Shown piece by piece: positions 36,262-46,966 of a stretch of 64,000 bases of DNA. Made by a program: the position numbers and the translations under genes. Location of the stretch: assembly GCA_022825505.1 (NCBI GenBank), contig JAJDWR010000006.1, positions 29,646 through 93,645 on the forward strand, given 5' to 3'. Under the pieces are notes generated by a model. It was given only the letters and a program-made list of their open reading frames with translations, had not been told where the DNA came from and ran no database searches. Origin of the DNA: Gammaproteobacteria bacterium (lineage in GTDB: Bacteria > Pseudomonadota > Gammaproteobacteria > Steroidobacterales > Rariloculaceae). The first letter of the stretch is position 1; every line of letters begins with the position of its first letter.

Positions 36262-38214
36262 CTACCGCGGCTGGGTGATGACGTCGATCAGATAGGGCTC
36301 CCCGCCCTTCACCGTCTCGATACCACGCCGGTACGCCGCCACGAGTTCGGCCGGATCCTCGATCGGTCCCTCGCTCGCCATGCCGTAGGCCTCGGCCATC
36401 TTCGCGTATGAAATATACGGATCCCTCAGCGTAGTACCGATGTGCCCGCGGTCGGTGCCGCGGCCGCGTACGCCGGTCATGTACGCCACGAACATCAGTT
36501 CCTGATGCCACGCGCGGTTGTTGTGCATGATGGTGAGCATGGGCAACCGGTGGTGTGTCGCAGTCCACAACGCGCCCGGACAGTAGTTGATGTCGCCGTC
36601 GTTCTGGATGTTGATGACGAAGCGCCCCCGCTCCTTCGCGGCCAGAGCGGCGCCGACCGAAGCGCCCAGTCCGTAACCGATGCCGCCTGCGCCGGAACTG
36701 CCGAGGAAACTGTACGGCTTGTCGAGCGCCCAGAGATCGGCGTGATGGGCGCCGGAGAAGCGCGACCCCGATGACAGGCACCAGTCCTCGTCCTCGATCA
36801 GCGGCCAGAGTTCCGCATACACCCTCGCGGTGGCAATGGGGCTGCCGTTCCAGCCGGCGCGCTTGGCCTGCGCGGCCGCCGTGACCCGCGCTACGGTGGC
36901 CGCGCGGTTGGCCTCGGCGTGGCTTGCCGAACGCTGTTCGATCTCACGGCTCGTGCCGGCGGTGAGCGTCCGGCGGACTTCCTCGATAATCGCCGCCAGA
37001 CTCGCCTCGGCATCGACGTCGACGTTGTTTTCACCCGGCGGCGGGGTGATCGGCACGAATCCCCGCCCCATCATCCGGTTGCCGCCCAGGCCGATACGGG
37101 TCGGATCGCGGTCCGTGACCGTCCTGATATGAGGCCCCAGCAGGGCAGTCTGCTCCCCCGGCGCTTCCAGACCCAGCACGTAGTCGTACTCTTCACCGAC
37201 GGCGCCCGGTCCGCACAGCGGATGGCGATTGGGGAAGCTGTTGGGCCCGTTGGCAGCGCGCGAGCTCGTGCAGGCGCCGACCAGTTCCGCAAGTTCCACC
37301 GCCCGGGCCACCCCCTCGGGTGTGCGCAGCCGGCCGACGTTGATGCGCGGGTTGTCTGCTGCAAGTAATCCCCGGGCGATTTCCCTTGCCTGTTCGGCAC
37401 CGACTCCCGCCACCTCCAACGCAGGCAGCGGAGGAATCTGCATGCCCGGGGCTTCCTCTTTCTGCAACTCCGTATCCAGTACCACGAGGGTGGGGGCACA
37501 GGGAGGCGTCATGGCACGGTTGTACGCTTCATGAATCGCCTCGAACGAGCCCTGAAGCGTCGTGGGGTGAGAGTCCCATTTGGTGAAGCTGCGTACCAGC
37601 CCGGCGATGTCGTCCGCGGTGTGCGTCTGGATGAAGGTATTGTCCCGGCCGACCAGCAGCACCACCGGCGCCCGGTCGTAGTAGGCCTGGTAGATCCCCA
37701 TAGTGGCGTTGGTCAAGCCGATAACGCCGTGGATCAGCGCCACCATGGGTTTGCCGGTGGCCTTGGCGTAACCGTGGGCCATATCCACCGCCGACATCTC
37801 GTGCAGCGCGGTGATGAACTCCGGCATGTGGTTCGGGGGATTGCCGTGATTGATGATGGATTCCTGCAGGCCCTCGAAACTCGAACCCGGGTTCGAGGCC
37901 ACGTACTCGATCCCGAGTTCCCTGAGGACATCCACCATCAGGTCCGAGCCCGGTGCCATGGCCCCGCGCGTCACGGCCGGTGGGCGGACATTGCCCTCCT
38001 CCCGGGCCAGTTGGGCTTCGGTGGGCGCCGGTACGTCTACTACCGCAGGCTCGGCGGCCTCGGCGACCTGTGCCATCGTTTCGGGCTGCTGCGCCCCGAC
38101 GGCAGACGCGCCACCCACCAGAGCCGCAGCGCCGGTTGCAGCACCCGCGGCCGCACTCATGAGAAAATCCCGCCGGCCGGATTCCGGCCCGTGGTCGTCT
38201 GTCGACTTGGTCAT
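36262..38214 (-). CDS. Tat-exported thiamine-diphosphate-dependent enzyme
   Basis: A 650-residue acetolactate-synthase/benzoylformate-decarboxylase-type enzyme. N-terminal Tat signal RRDFLMSAAAGAATGAAALV; PYR domain with ITALHEMSAVDMAHGYAKATG (catalytic Glu); central domain; PP domain with GAGGIGYGLGASVGAALAAK and the ThDP/Mg motif NDGDINYCPGALWTA ending in MHNN. Members of this fold normally work in the cytosol, so export is unusual. The next gene encodes a cytochrome c. An oxidative decarboxylation of a 2-oxoacid with electrons passed to the cytochrome is a plausible but unproven role. Confidence 0.8.
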   Translation of the reverse strand: MTKSTDDHGPESGRRDFLMSAAAGAATGAAALVGGASAVGAQQPETMAQVAEAAEPAVVDVPAPTEAQLAREEGNVRPPAVTRGAMAPGSDLMVDVLRELGIEYVASNPGSSFEGLQESIINHGNPPNHMPEFITALHEMSAVDMAHGYAKATGKPMVALIHGVIGLTNATMGIYQAYYDRAPVVLLVGRDNTFIQTHTADDIAGLVRSFTKWDSHPTTLQGSFEAIHEAYNRAMTPPCAPTLVVLDTELQKEEAPGMQIPPLPALEVAGVGAEQAREIARGLLAADNPRINVGRLRTPEGVARAVELAELVGACTSSRAANGPNSFPNRHPLCGPGAVGEEYDYVLGLEAPGEQTALLGPHIRTVTDRDPTRIGLGGNRMMGRGFVPITPPPGENNVDVDAEASLAAIIEEVRRTLTAGTSREIEQRSASHAEANRAATVARVTAAAQAKRAGWNGSPIATARVYAELWPLIEDEDWCLSSGSRFSGAHHADLWALDKPYSFLGSSGAGGIGYGLGASVGAALAAKERGRFVINIQNDGDINYCPGALWTATHHRLPMLTIMHNNRAWHQELMFVAYMTGVRGRGTDRGHIGTTLRDPYISYAKMAEAYGMASEGPIEDPAELVAAYRRGIETVKGGEPYLIDVITQPR

Positions 38215-38325
38215 GACCTGTTCCCCACTGCAGACTTGCTCACATCAACCCAATACTACTCCCAACCCGAGGTCCCTTGCAGTAGCATTGCCGGACTGCG
38301 GGGAAAACCTCCTGGAGCGAGATTC

Positions 38326-39549
38326 ATGAAAGGACCGTTCTCAAACAGATTCAACCATTTCCTGTCTGGATTCATCACTATCGCGTTGATGCAAAACGCA
38401 GTTGCCGCGAACCTGTGGGACGGCGAAGAAGTACGCATGGGCGCAGGCTATCCGTTCATATCGAAATTCATCGGCGCCGAGAGAGACGCCCCCCTCGTCG
38501 TGTTCATCCCGGGAGCCCGCGGCCTCGCCCGCTTCGCCTACGGTGGCCACGAAGGCGGCCTGGAAGAGGACTTTCTGGCGTACTGGCTCAATAGGGAAGG
38601 CTACAACTTTCTGGGGATCTCCTATCCCGTGCTGACGGACGGCGGCGCCTTCGACGAGGCCTACCCGGACATCACCGTCCGGGCCTGGGGCTACGGTTCC
38701 GCCGAAATCACCAGGGCCGTCATGGAAGAACAGGGACTGACCGGCTCCGTTATCGTCGCCGTATGGAGCATGGGCGGCAAGAGCGTCCAACCCTTCGGCG
38801 AAGCAGCCCTGGAACTGGGTATCGAGCTGGATTTTCACGTGTCGCTGGCCGCAACGCCACCCCTGCCCAACTCCGTGAACATGAACGGGCGGATCCCGAT
38901 GCACGAGAGCGGACTCGGCCTGCGGCCGGATGGGGCCGGAGCGGCCGTGAACGCCCTTGCCGCCAACGCGAAAGAGAACGGACGCCCGGAGATCATTCCC
39001 GCCGACATCCTGAACTCGGACTATATCGGACATTGGCCCGTGCAACTGACGGGAACCGGGCTGCGCTATGACGGGCAGCTACATGCCTTCTACCGGGACC
39101 ATTGGGCCGACATGCAGGACACGAAGTTTTACGCGCTCGACTATCCGCTCGTTGCCATGATCGTCCCCGGCCAGCAGGACCCGCGGCATGCAGTCATGGA
39201 TCGGGCCACCTGGGGGTATATCAACTCCAACACACTGTTTTTCGGCTATGCGGGCGGGGAACAGCAAACAAGATCGCTGCCCGAGGATCAGTTCGACCAG
39301 TTGAGAGACCTGGCGCGGGACGCATACACGCAACTGGCCATCGATATCGGCGGCAACCACTTCTTCTTCGTGGGCGAGAAGGGCGCCAGGGCAACCGTTG
39401 CGGCGATCGTGGAGCTGGAGAGCCGCGTTCATCAATTGAAGGCGGACCTTGCCGCCATCGGGGCAAGCGCTGCGAACCAGCGCCTGCCGGCGCTACCCGA
39501 GATCGCGCAAAGTGCCGCGCTTCAGGGTCGCGCTGAAGGGTCGCGCTGA
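38326..39549 (+). CDS. Exported alpha/beta-hydrolase-fold protein
   Basis: A 407-residue protein with signal peptide (ending AVAAN) and alpha/beta-hydrolase features: LVVFIPGARGLARFAYGG as oxyanion loop, and IVAVWSMGGKS where the nucleophile Ser sits in WSMGG, not the usual GxSxG. The late GGNHFFF could supply the catalytic His. Start ATG at 38326 with GGAGCGA upstream. The C-terminus is encoded by a 13-bp tandem repeat. Divergent from the ThDP gene. Substrate unknown. Confidence 0.68.
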   Translation: MKGPFSNRFNHFLSGFITIALMQNAVAANLWDGEEVRMGAGYPFISKFIGAERDAPLVVFIPGARGLARFAYGGHEGGLEEDFLAYWLNREGYNFLGISYPVLTDGGAFDEAYPDITVRAWGYGSAEITRAVMEEQGLTGSVIVAVWSMGGKSVQPFGEAALELGIELDFHVSLAATPPLPNSVNMNGRIPMHESGLGLRPDGAGAAVNALAANAKENGRPEIIPADILNSDYIGHWPVQLTGTGLRYDGQLHAFYRDHWADMQDTKFYALDYPLVAMIVPGQQDPRHAVMDRATWGYINSNTLFFGYAGGEQQTRSLPEDQFDQLRDLARDAYTQLAIDIGGNHFFFVGEKGARATVAAIVELESRVHQLKADLAAIGASAANQRLPALPEIAQSAALQGRAEGSR

Positions 39550-39561
39550 AGGGCCGCGCTC
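39525..39561 (+). repeat. 13-bp tandem repeat across the stop codon
   Basis: GGGTCGCGCTGAA occurs at 39525 and 39538, with a third imperfect copy at 39551. The hydrolase TGA lies in the second copy. Since 13 is not a multiple of 3, loss or gain of a unit would change the C-terminus. Confidence 0.8.
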
Positions 39562-39575
39562 ATGTACCGCGCTGA

Positions 39576-40598
39576 CTAACCCCGGTGCTCCGCCAGACAA
39601 TCCCTGAACGACTCGGCCATGTCGTTGAGCAGGTTGAAATACAGGTCGGGGCCGCCGTCGAGTTCCGCGCCCAGCGGGTCCACCGTGCCCAGCCGTGCCG
39701 AAGTTCCTTCCGTGATGACGCCGGCAAGCCGGGAATCGAACTGGGGATCGGTCAGCACACAGACAACGCCGAGGTCGCCTACCAGGTCCCTCAACGCCAT
39801 GATCCGCCGCGCGCCGGGCGAGCGGTCCGGCGAGACCAGTGCAGCCCCGGCCGCGATCAGGCCAAAGCGACTCTCGAAGTAGTGGAAGGCGTCGTGAAGC
39901 ACGATGAACGGCCGGCCCCGCACGCCGTCCATATCCGCGTCGATCCGCTCGAGTAGCGCGTCCAGCCGGCCGACCACCGCCTCGGCATTCGCCGCATAGG
40001 TGGCGGCATTGCCGGCATCCGCCGAGGACAGCGCATCGGCGATGGCACGCACCATGGTTCGGGCGTTCACCGGGTCCAGCCAGACGTGCATGTCCAGCGT
40101 TTCACCCTCAATCGCTTCCCGGTTGCCCTCCCCCTCGTGATCGTGCCCCTCGAAGGTTTCACCCTCCCGCAGCGGCAGCCGCATCAGTCCGTCGATCTCG
40201 AACAGCCTGACCACCCGGGCGTTGCGGCCCAGGGTATCGATGGAACCGGCGAGCGAGGACTCGAGCGCATCCCCGATCAGGAAGATGATCTCCGCGTTCT
40301 GGATGTCGCGGGCGTCGGACGGGCGCAGGCTGAAAGAGTGCGGGGACGTCGCGCCCTGGATGATGAGGCCCGGTTCGCCGGCGCCGAGCATGACCGCGGC
40401 AACCAGAGAGTGTACCGGCTTGATCGACGCAACGACCCGTACGGCCGCACCCGCCGCAGACGTGCCGGCAAGTGCTACCGTCAAACACACCATCGTCAAC
40501 GTCAGACGGCGCACGCCCCGACGTATTCCCTGCAATGGGCTGTAGTCATGAGCACCGAAATCGACCGATTCGGCGAAACGACTCCTGAAGACGCCCAT
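39576..40598 (-). CDS. znuA: Zinc ABC transporter substrate-binding protein
   Basis: A 340-residue periplasmic protein of the ZnuA/SBP cluster A-I family. It captures Zn(II) for ZnuBC. Motifs: VASIKPVHSLVAAVM with the first His ligand, GATSPHSFSLRPSDA with the second, a short His/acid loop (FEGHDHEGEG), DMHVWLDPVNA with a third His region, and VLHDAFHYFESRFG. ATG at 40598 has AGGAGA 6 bases upstream; residues 1-30 precede a hydrophobic signal core (LTLTMVCLTVALAGTSAAGA). Divergent from znuC. Confidence 0.92.
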   Translation of the reverse strand: MGVFRSRFAESVDFGAHDYSPLQGIRRGVRRLTLTMVCLTVALAGTSAAGAAVRVVASIKPVHSLVAAVMLGAGEPGLIIQGATSPHSFSLRPSDARDIQNAEIIFLIGDALESSLAGSIDTLGRNARVVRLFEIDGLMRLPLREGETFEGHDHEGEGNREAIEGETLDMHVWLDPVNARTMVRAIADALSSADAGNAATYAANAEAVVGRLDALLERIDADMDGVRGRPFIVLHDAFHYFESRFGLIAAGAALVSPDRSPGARRIMALRDLVGDLGVVCVLTDPQFDSRLAGVITEGTSARLGTVDPLGAELDGGPDLYFNLLNDMAESFRDCLAEHRG

Positions 40599-40644
40599 CC
40601 AAGTTCTCCTCTTCGCGAAACAGTCAACCCCGATCCAACCGCGC

Positions 40645-40653
40645 AATATAGCA
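40645..40653 (-). promoter_or_regulatory. Extended -10 promoter element of znuA
   Basis: On the minus strand TGC-TATATT forms an extended -10 about 45 bases before the znuA ATG. The surrounding ATGCTATATTGCG partly resembles the AT-rich dyad of Zur boxes (GTTATA-n-TATAAC) but matches in only about half the positions, so Zur control is a suggestion. Confidence 0.35.
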
Positions 40654-40775
40654 TCTGACGCACGTTGGCGAGCCAGCGCCGTAGCCTGCCGACAGCCGTT
40701 CAATGCGCCGCCAGGGTCGTTGCGGCAGGACCTTGCGCACCATAGACTAGCGTTTTTCCGGCGGAGCACCCTACG

Positions 40776-41459
40776 CTGTCCGATCCACTCCTCGTCGCCA
40801 GCGACATCGGCATAAAGCGCGATGAACGCTGGATTATCCGGCATGTCGACCTGACCGTAAACCGGGGCGACCTGGTGTGCGTGATCGGCGCCAACGGCGC
40901 CGGCAAGACGACCTGCGTCAAGGCGGTGCTGGGACTCATCGAACTCACCGAGGGTACGGTAAAGCGCGCACGACCGCAGAAAATCGGATACGTGCCGCAA
41001 CGGCTCACTCTCGGTCATACACTGCCCCTGACGCTGAGGCGCCTGATGACGCTCACCGGAAAGTACTCGGCCGAGAAAGTAGACGCCGCCCTCGCCGCTG
41101 TAGGATTGGAACGCCTCGGGAATCCGCAGGTCGCGACGTTGTCCGGAGGCGAGTTTCAGCGACTGCTGCTCGCCCGGGCGTTGATACACCGGCCCGACCT
41201 GCTGGTGCTGGACGAACCCGCGCAGGGGGTGGACATGGCCGGAGCGGAGTTGCTCGACGAACTCGTCGACGAAATCCGCCAGAGCTTCGGCTGCGGTGTT
41301 TTGATGATCTCACACGATGTCAAGGATGCCGAAGCCAAGGCCGACAGTTTTGTCGTGCTGGTACCCCACGAACACGATCCGGGCTACGTGAGGGAGGATG
41401 CCGCCAGCGTTGCGGATCGCCATCGCGACCACCGCCGCCACGGCCATAACGCACCCTGA
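40776..41459 (+). CDS. znuC: Zinc ABC transporter ATP-binding protein
   Basis: About 227 residues. Walker [10 protein letters not shown], signature [13 protein letters not shown], Walker [16 protein letters not shown] and the H-loop [13 protein letters not shown] are all present. ZnuC N-termini ([20 protein letters not shown], then [14 protein letters not shown]) are encoded from 40776, yet the frame, closed by a TAG at 40743, contains no ATG, GTG or TTG before the GTG at 40875, which would remove the first beta-strand region. CTG at 40776, with GGAG 9 bases upstream, is the best start. Stop lies 3 bases before znuB. Confidence 0.88.
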   Translation: MSDPLLVASDIGIKRDERWIIRHVDLTVNRGDLVCVIGANGAGKTTCVKAVLGLIELTEGTVKRARPQKIGYVPQRLTLGHTLPLTLRRLMTLTGKYSAEKVDAALAAVGLERLGNPQVATLSGGEFQRLLLARALIHRPDLLVLDEPAQGVDMAGAELLDELVDEIRQSFGCGVLMISHDVKDAEAKADSFVVLVPHEHDPGYVREDAASVADRHRDHRRHGHNAP

Positions 41460-41462
41460 ATC

Positions 41463-42266
41463 ATGTTCGACGATTTCCTGGTTCGCGCACTGCTGGCCGG
41501 CATCGGCCTAGCGCTCGTGACCGGTCCTGCCGGCTGCTTCATTGTGTGGCGCCGACTCGCCTATTTCGGCGAAACCATCTCCCACTCCGCACTGCTCGGC
41601 GTGGCGCTCGCGATCCTCCTCGATTTCGACCTGACCATCGGCATATTCGCCGTCGCCTCCGCGGTCGTTCTGGCGATGTTCTATCTCGAACGCCGCGACA
41701 CGCTGCCCACGGATACGCTGCTGGGCCTTCTGGCCCACGGCGGCCTCGCCGTCGGCCTGGTGACCCTTTCCTTCTTTCCCAACATGCGCATGGACCTGCA
41801 GGCGTTGCTCTTCGGGGACATTCTCGCGGTATCGCGCACGGATCTGGCGCTGATCTGGATTGGCGGCGCGGTCGCCCTGGGCGTACTGTGCCTGATCTGG
41901 CGGCCGCTGCTGGCGGCGACCGTGAGCCCCGACCTAGCCAAGGTCGCCGGCATGAACCCGGAGCGCGCGAGGCTGATATTCGGAATCTTTCTGGCCGGGG
42001 TCATCGCCGCGGCCATCAAGGTCGTCGGCGTATTGCTGATCGTCGCTCTGTTGATCATTCCTGCAGCGACCGCACGCCGATTCGCCACCAGTCCGGAACG
42101 CATGGCAGTGGGCGCTGCCGTCGCGGGCATTCTCGCGGTCGCCGGAGGACTTCTGGCTTCGGCCAATTTCGATACACCGTCGGGCCCCTCCATTGTGGTG
42201 GTCGCACTGGCGTTGTTCATGGTCACGCGATTACGCTTTTCCCGAGCGGCGGACAGCGATCGCTGA
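41463..42266 (+). CDS. znuB: Zinc ABC transporter permease
   Basis: A 267-residue, multi-helix ABC-3 family permease. The EAA-like loop lies around [18 protein letters not shown], and [19 protein letters not shown] is highly conserved in ZnuB. Begins 3 bases after the znuC stop. With ZnuA and ZnuC it completes the high-affinity zinc importer. Confidence 0.94.
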   Translation: MFDDFLVRALLAGIGLALVTGPAGCFIVWRRLAYFGETISHSALLGVALAILLDFDLTIGIFAVASAVVLAMFYLERRDTLPTDTLLGLLAHGGLAVGLVTLSFFPNMRMDLQALLFGDILAVSRTDLALIWIGGAVALGVLCLIWRPLLAATVSPDLAKVAGMNPERARLIFGIFLAGVIAAAIKVVGVLLIVALLIIPAATARRFATSPERMAVGAAVAGILAVAGGLLASANFDTPSGPSIVVVALALFMVTRLRFSRAADSDR

Positions 42267-42343
42267 CAGGGACTGTTTTATCCGGAGGTGTTTTGGCTAC
42301 ATTTCGGACCAAGGAGTTCGATCAATACCACAGGAGACGTTTA

Positions 42344-43591
<1,248 letters not shown>

Positions 43592-43672
43592 TCGTCGCCG
43601 GTGCGCTGAAGAATCGTACAGGTCCTGTACCTTGCTGGCACGCCGGGGCAGCGCGCCGCCCTTGAGTGCCCT

Positions 43673-43695
43673 GGGGCGCGTTGATCATGCGCCCC
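43673..43695. terminator. Hairpin between convergent TIM-barrel genes
   Basis: GGGGCGC (43673-43679) and GCGCCCC (43689-43695) form a 7-bp GC stem in the 113-base gap between two facing genes. A smaller dyad, GTACAG/CTGTAC, lies near 43617. No T-runs follow, so a bidirectional intrinsic terminator is only possible, not shown. Confidence 0.35.
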
Positions 43696-43704
43696 GCTCC
43701 GCGT

Positions 43705-44535
43705 TCACGCCCGATTCATCATCTGCGCCAGTGCCGAATAGCTGCGCCGGATCGTCGAATCGGGGTCCGGCGAGTCGTCGCGCTCGACAAAGGCATAACG
43801 AACGCCGGTGTCGTCTCGGTCGAGCAACGCTGCGAAGTCGATCACGCCATCGCCCACATCGGCCATTTCGCCCTCGGTGTCCATGTCCTTGACGTGCCAT
43901 AGCGTAAACCGGCCGGGATAGCGCTCGAAGTAGTCGAGTTCCGAGCGCCCTCCGGCGCGAATCCAGTACAGATCAAGTTCGAACTCGACCAGCGCAGGGT
44001 CCGTCTCGTCCAGCAGCACATCGTATGGAACCTGCCCGTCGGCGGACTCGAATTCGAATGCATGGTTGTGATAGGCGAACCGCAGGCCGGCGCCATTGCA
44101 GGCCTCACCCCAGGCATTGAACTGCTCCGCCATTCGATAATAGCCATCCAGGGAGGCGCGCGATTCGGGGTTGATGGCGGGCACGACCAGGTATCGATGC
44201 CCCATAATCAATGCCGACTCGATAGCACCGTCCAGGTTATCGGTCATGTCAGCCTGGGAAACATGCGCGGCCGGCGCCGCGAGGCCCAGGTCGTCGAGCA
44301 TGTGTCTCAACTCACTGGCGGGATAGTCGTAGTAGCCGGCGAACTCCACGTGTCGGTAACCGATGCCGGCAACGAGTGCCAGTGAAGACGGCACATCGTC
44401 CCGCATCAGTCTGCGGATCGTGTAAAGCTGCAGTCCCGGGCTGAGTTCGGTCCCTCCGCTGTCCTGAGCCCGCAGCGGCAGGACACCGCCAAAACCGGTT
44501 GCCAGCACGCCCGCAACAAAGCCGCGTCGATTCAT
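43705..44535 (-). CDS. Exported sugar phosphate isomerase/epimerase-like protein
   Basis: A 276-residue TIM-barrel protein with a twin-Arg-type signal (MNRRGFVAGVLATGFGG, then AQ). Barrel motifs: GYRHVEFAGYYDYP, RFAYHNHAFEFE with metal ligands, VEFELDLYWIRAGG and TLWHVKDMD. This is the family often annotated as a secreted sugar isomerase next to Gfo/Idh genes. The ATG at 44535 has GGAGGA 5 bases upstream. An in-frame ATG at 44604 also has a site, and between them a 22-codon frame (44600-44532) ends in TGA overlapping the ATG at 44535. Confidence 0.75.
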   Translation of the reverse strand: MNRRGFVAGVLATGFGGVLPLRAQDSGGTELSPGLQLYTIRRLMRDDVPSSLALVAGIGYRHVEFAGYYDYPASELRHMLDDLGLAAPAAHVSQADMTDNLDGAIESALIMGHRYLVVPAINPESRASLDGYYRMAEQFNAWGEACNGAGLRFAYHNHAFEFESADGQVPYDVLLDETDPALVEFELDLYWIRAGGRSELDYFERYPGRFTLWHVKDMDTEGEMADVGDGVIDFAALLDRDDTGVRYAFVERDDSPDPDSTIRRSYSALAQMMNRA

Positions 44536-44650
44536 GCTCTTCCTCCCGGTCCAGAAGAGCTTGCGGCGGTGGTAGCCGTCCGTCGCACGTGCGTCGTCAT
44601 TCATCTGATTCTCCCTGAATTGACGGTTGTCGGATATTGGAGACTGGCGA

Positions 44651-45808
44651 TCAGTCCCGCGACACTTTCGTCCACTTCTCGCCTGACCGGTCGTTGCGGA
44701 TGATCGCGTCGATGAACGCGAGACCGGACACGCCCTCGTCGATCGTCGGGTAGTCGTGGAGAGGGTCGTGCGTCTCCCCGGCCTCGTGCGCGGCGATGGC
44801 GTAGGCGAAGTTGCGGTAGATGTTGGCGAAGGCCTCGAAGTAGCCTTCGGGATGGCCGCTCGGTGTGCGCATGTGCGCGTGGGCGGCAGCGCTCAGGTAG
44901 CCCTGGTCGACGCCGGCGCGCAGCCGGCGCGCCGGCTCGCCCTGACGCTTCAGCCACAGCGTGTTCGGCTCCTGCTGGTGCCATTCCAGCCCGCCCAATT
45001 CGCCGTACACCCGGATATTGAGGTTGTTTTCCTCGCCGCTGCAGACCTGGCTGGCGGTCAGTACGCCCTTCGCGCCGCCTTCGGTCCGGAAGAGCACGGC
45101 GCCGTCGTCGTCGAGCTTGCGGCCCTCGACAAAGATCGTCAGGTCCGCGCACACCTCGGCGATCAGGTCGCCAGCGATGTACTCGGCCAGCGTCGCGGCA
45201 TGAGTACCGATATCGCCCATGCAGCCGGACGGGCCCGAGCGCTCCGGATCGGTGCGCCAGTCGGCCTGCTTCTGCCCCGTCGCCTCCAGCAGCGTCGACA
45301 GCCAGCCCTGTGGGTATTCCACGTAGATCTTTCTGAGTATGCCCAACTCGCCCTGTGCAACCAGATCACGGGCTTCCTTGACGAGCGGGTAGCCCAAGTA
45401 GGTATGTGTGAGCGCATAGAGTCCATCCGCCGACTCGATGACCGACTTCAGCTCCAGAGCCTCGGACAGGTCCCGGGTCGCGGGCTTGTCCGAAATCACG
45501 TGGAAGCCTGCTTCCAGAGCCGCCCTGGCGACCGGCAGGTGGACATCGTTCGGCGTAACGATGGAAACCAGTTCCATGCGCTGTTCCGAGGAACGTTGCC
45601 GTTCACGGCCGAGCATTTCCTGCCAGGATCCATACGCCCGCTCGGGGTCGAGGAACAGGGACTTGCCCGTCTCGCTGGAGTTCTCCGCGGAACGGCTGAA
45701 GGCACCGCACACGAGTTCGATCTGACCGTCCAGTGCCGCGGCCCTGCGGTGCACGTCGCCAATGAACGCGCCGGCGCCGCCTCCGACCATACCCATGCGG
45801 ATTCTCAT
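44651..45808 (-). CDS. Gfo/Idh/MocA-family oxidoreductase
   Basis: A 385-residue NAD(P)-dependent sugar or inositol dehydrogenase-like protein. Rossmann motif [19 protein letters not shown] at the N-terminus; [20 protein letters not shown] and [14 protein letters not shown] with the conserved Lys-Pro; C-terminal domain with [15 protein letters not shown]. Ends 47 bases before the frame of the exported TIM-barrel gene; the two are likely one operon and may act on the same sugar derivative. Substrate unknown. Confidence 0.85.
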   Translation of the reverse strand: MRIRMGMVGGGAGAFIGDVHRRAAALDGQIELVCGAFSRSAENSSETGKSLFLDPERAYGSWQEMLGRERQRSSEQRMELVSIVTPNDVHLPVARAALEAGFHVISDKPATRDLSEALELKSVIESADGLYALTHTYLGYPLVKEARDLVAQGELGILRKIYVEYPQGWLSTLLEATGQKQADWRTDPERSGPSGCMGDIGTHAATLAEYIAGDLIAEVCADLTIFVEGRKLDDDGAVLFRTEGGAKGVLTASQVCSGEENNLNIRVYGELGGLEWHQQEPNTLWLKRQGEPARRLRAGVDQGYLSAAAHAHMRTPSGHPEGYFEAFANIYRNFAYAIAAHEAGETHDPLHDYPTIDEGVSGLAFIDAIIRNDRSGEKWTKVSRD

Positions 45809-45892
45809 GCTGTGCAGTTCCGGTGTTTTTCTTCAATTGGCATGCCGATTAAGGACGGAAATATACTACGACCGGTTTCCGCAGTTTCCGGA

Positions 45893-46804
45893 TTATGCGG
45901 ACGCACTGACATGCTTGTCGGAACAGACTCCCACTTCGACCTGAACCGTCACATGGCTGACGCCGAAGCGGCTGGCCAGGCGGGATTGAATCGCCGCGAT
46001 CACCGAATCCGGATGGGCATTCTCGATGATACGGGCATGCAGCGTCAGCAGCGAATGATCCTGCGACAGCGACCAGGCGTGCACGTGATGAACGTCCTCC
46101 ACCTCGTCAACGGTTGAAACCAGGTCCTGGCCGATCTCCTGGACATCCAGTTCCCCCGGGACGCCCTCCAGAAGCACATGGACGGCGTCCTTGACCAGGA
46201 ACCACGCGCTGCGCAGCACCAGGAAACCCACGAAAACCGAGAGCAGCGGATCGATGGGCGTCCAGCCGGTGGTCATGATGACTATCGCCGCGCTGACCGC
46301 CGCCGCGGAACCCAGCATGTCGCCCAGCACGTGCAGCAGGGCGCCGCGGACGTTCAGGTTCTGCCGGTCGCCCCCCCGAAGCACGGCAAACGCCGCGATG
46401 TTGACCAGCAGGCCGAGCACCGCCACCGTCAGCATGGGACCGGCGAGAATCTGTGTGGGGCTCATGAACCGTTCGACGGCTTCGAAGAAAATGAAACCGA
46501 CCACAATCACGAGAAAGACGCCGTTGGTGTAGGCGACGAGGACCGGGAAGCGGTGGTAGCCATAGGTACGTGCGTGGTCGGCCGGGCGCCGGCTCAACCG
46601 GAAGGCGATCCAGGCGAAAAACAGGGACACCGTATCGACGAACATGTGTGCCGCGTCGGCCAGCAGCGCCAGGGATCCCGAGATGATCCCGCCGATGACC
46701 TCGACGATCGTGAAGCCGCCGATCAGCAGCAGCGCCCAGAAGATTCTCCGGGTGTTCCTGCCGAGTGCGTCGGTGTCGCTTCCGCGGTCGGACGGGATGG
46801 TCAT
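45893..46804 (-). CDS. Cation diffusion facilitator (zinc exporter)
   Basis: A 303-residue ZitB/CzcD-type CDF transporter with six helices. Zinc-site motifs are LADAAHMFVDTVSLFF (helix 2, HxxxD) and LHVLGDMLGSAAAV (helix 5, HxxxD); GYHRFPVLVAY follows helix 2. A C-terminal cytosolic domain begins near HVLLEGVPG and ends with VQVEVGVCSDKHVS. It sits in the same locus as the zinc importer and receptor, so cells would balance import and export here. Confidence 0.88.
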   Translation of the reverse strand: MTIPSDRGSDTDALGRNTRRIFWALLLIGGFTIVEVIGGIISGSLALLADAAHMFVDTVSLFFAWIAFRLSRRPADHARTYGYHRFPVLVAYTNGVFLVIVVGFIFFEAVERFMSPTQILAGPMLTVAVLGLLVNIAAFAVLRGGDRQNLNVRGALLHVLGDMLGSAAAVSAAIVIMTTGWTPIDPLLSVFVGFLVLRSAWFLVKDAVHVLLEGVPGELDVQEIGQDLVSTVDEVEDVHHVHAWSLSQDHSLLTLHARIIENAHPDSVIAAIQSRLASRFGVSHVTVQVEVGVCSDKHVSASA

Positions 46805-46966
46805 CGAATCAGGTCAATACGGGTTCAATCCGAAGCCAGAACCGTGGAGGTAATGGACTCGGAGGCCTCCAAGCGCCCAGTATAGGCGTATTCCCGGAAA
46901 TCATACCGGTTCTCCAGCACGATACCCTGCTCCCCCGCGAAACGGCGCCACCATGCCGCGAACGCT

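Noticed and set aside
33887..36781. Very long open frame on the minus strand (964 codons)
   Set aside because: It is antisense to the MFS transporter and part of the cupin and cytochrome genes. Its translation is low-complexity Gln/His/Arg-rich with no family motif, a common artefact in GC-rich DNA.
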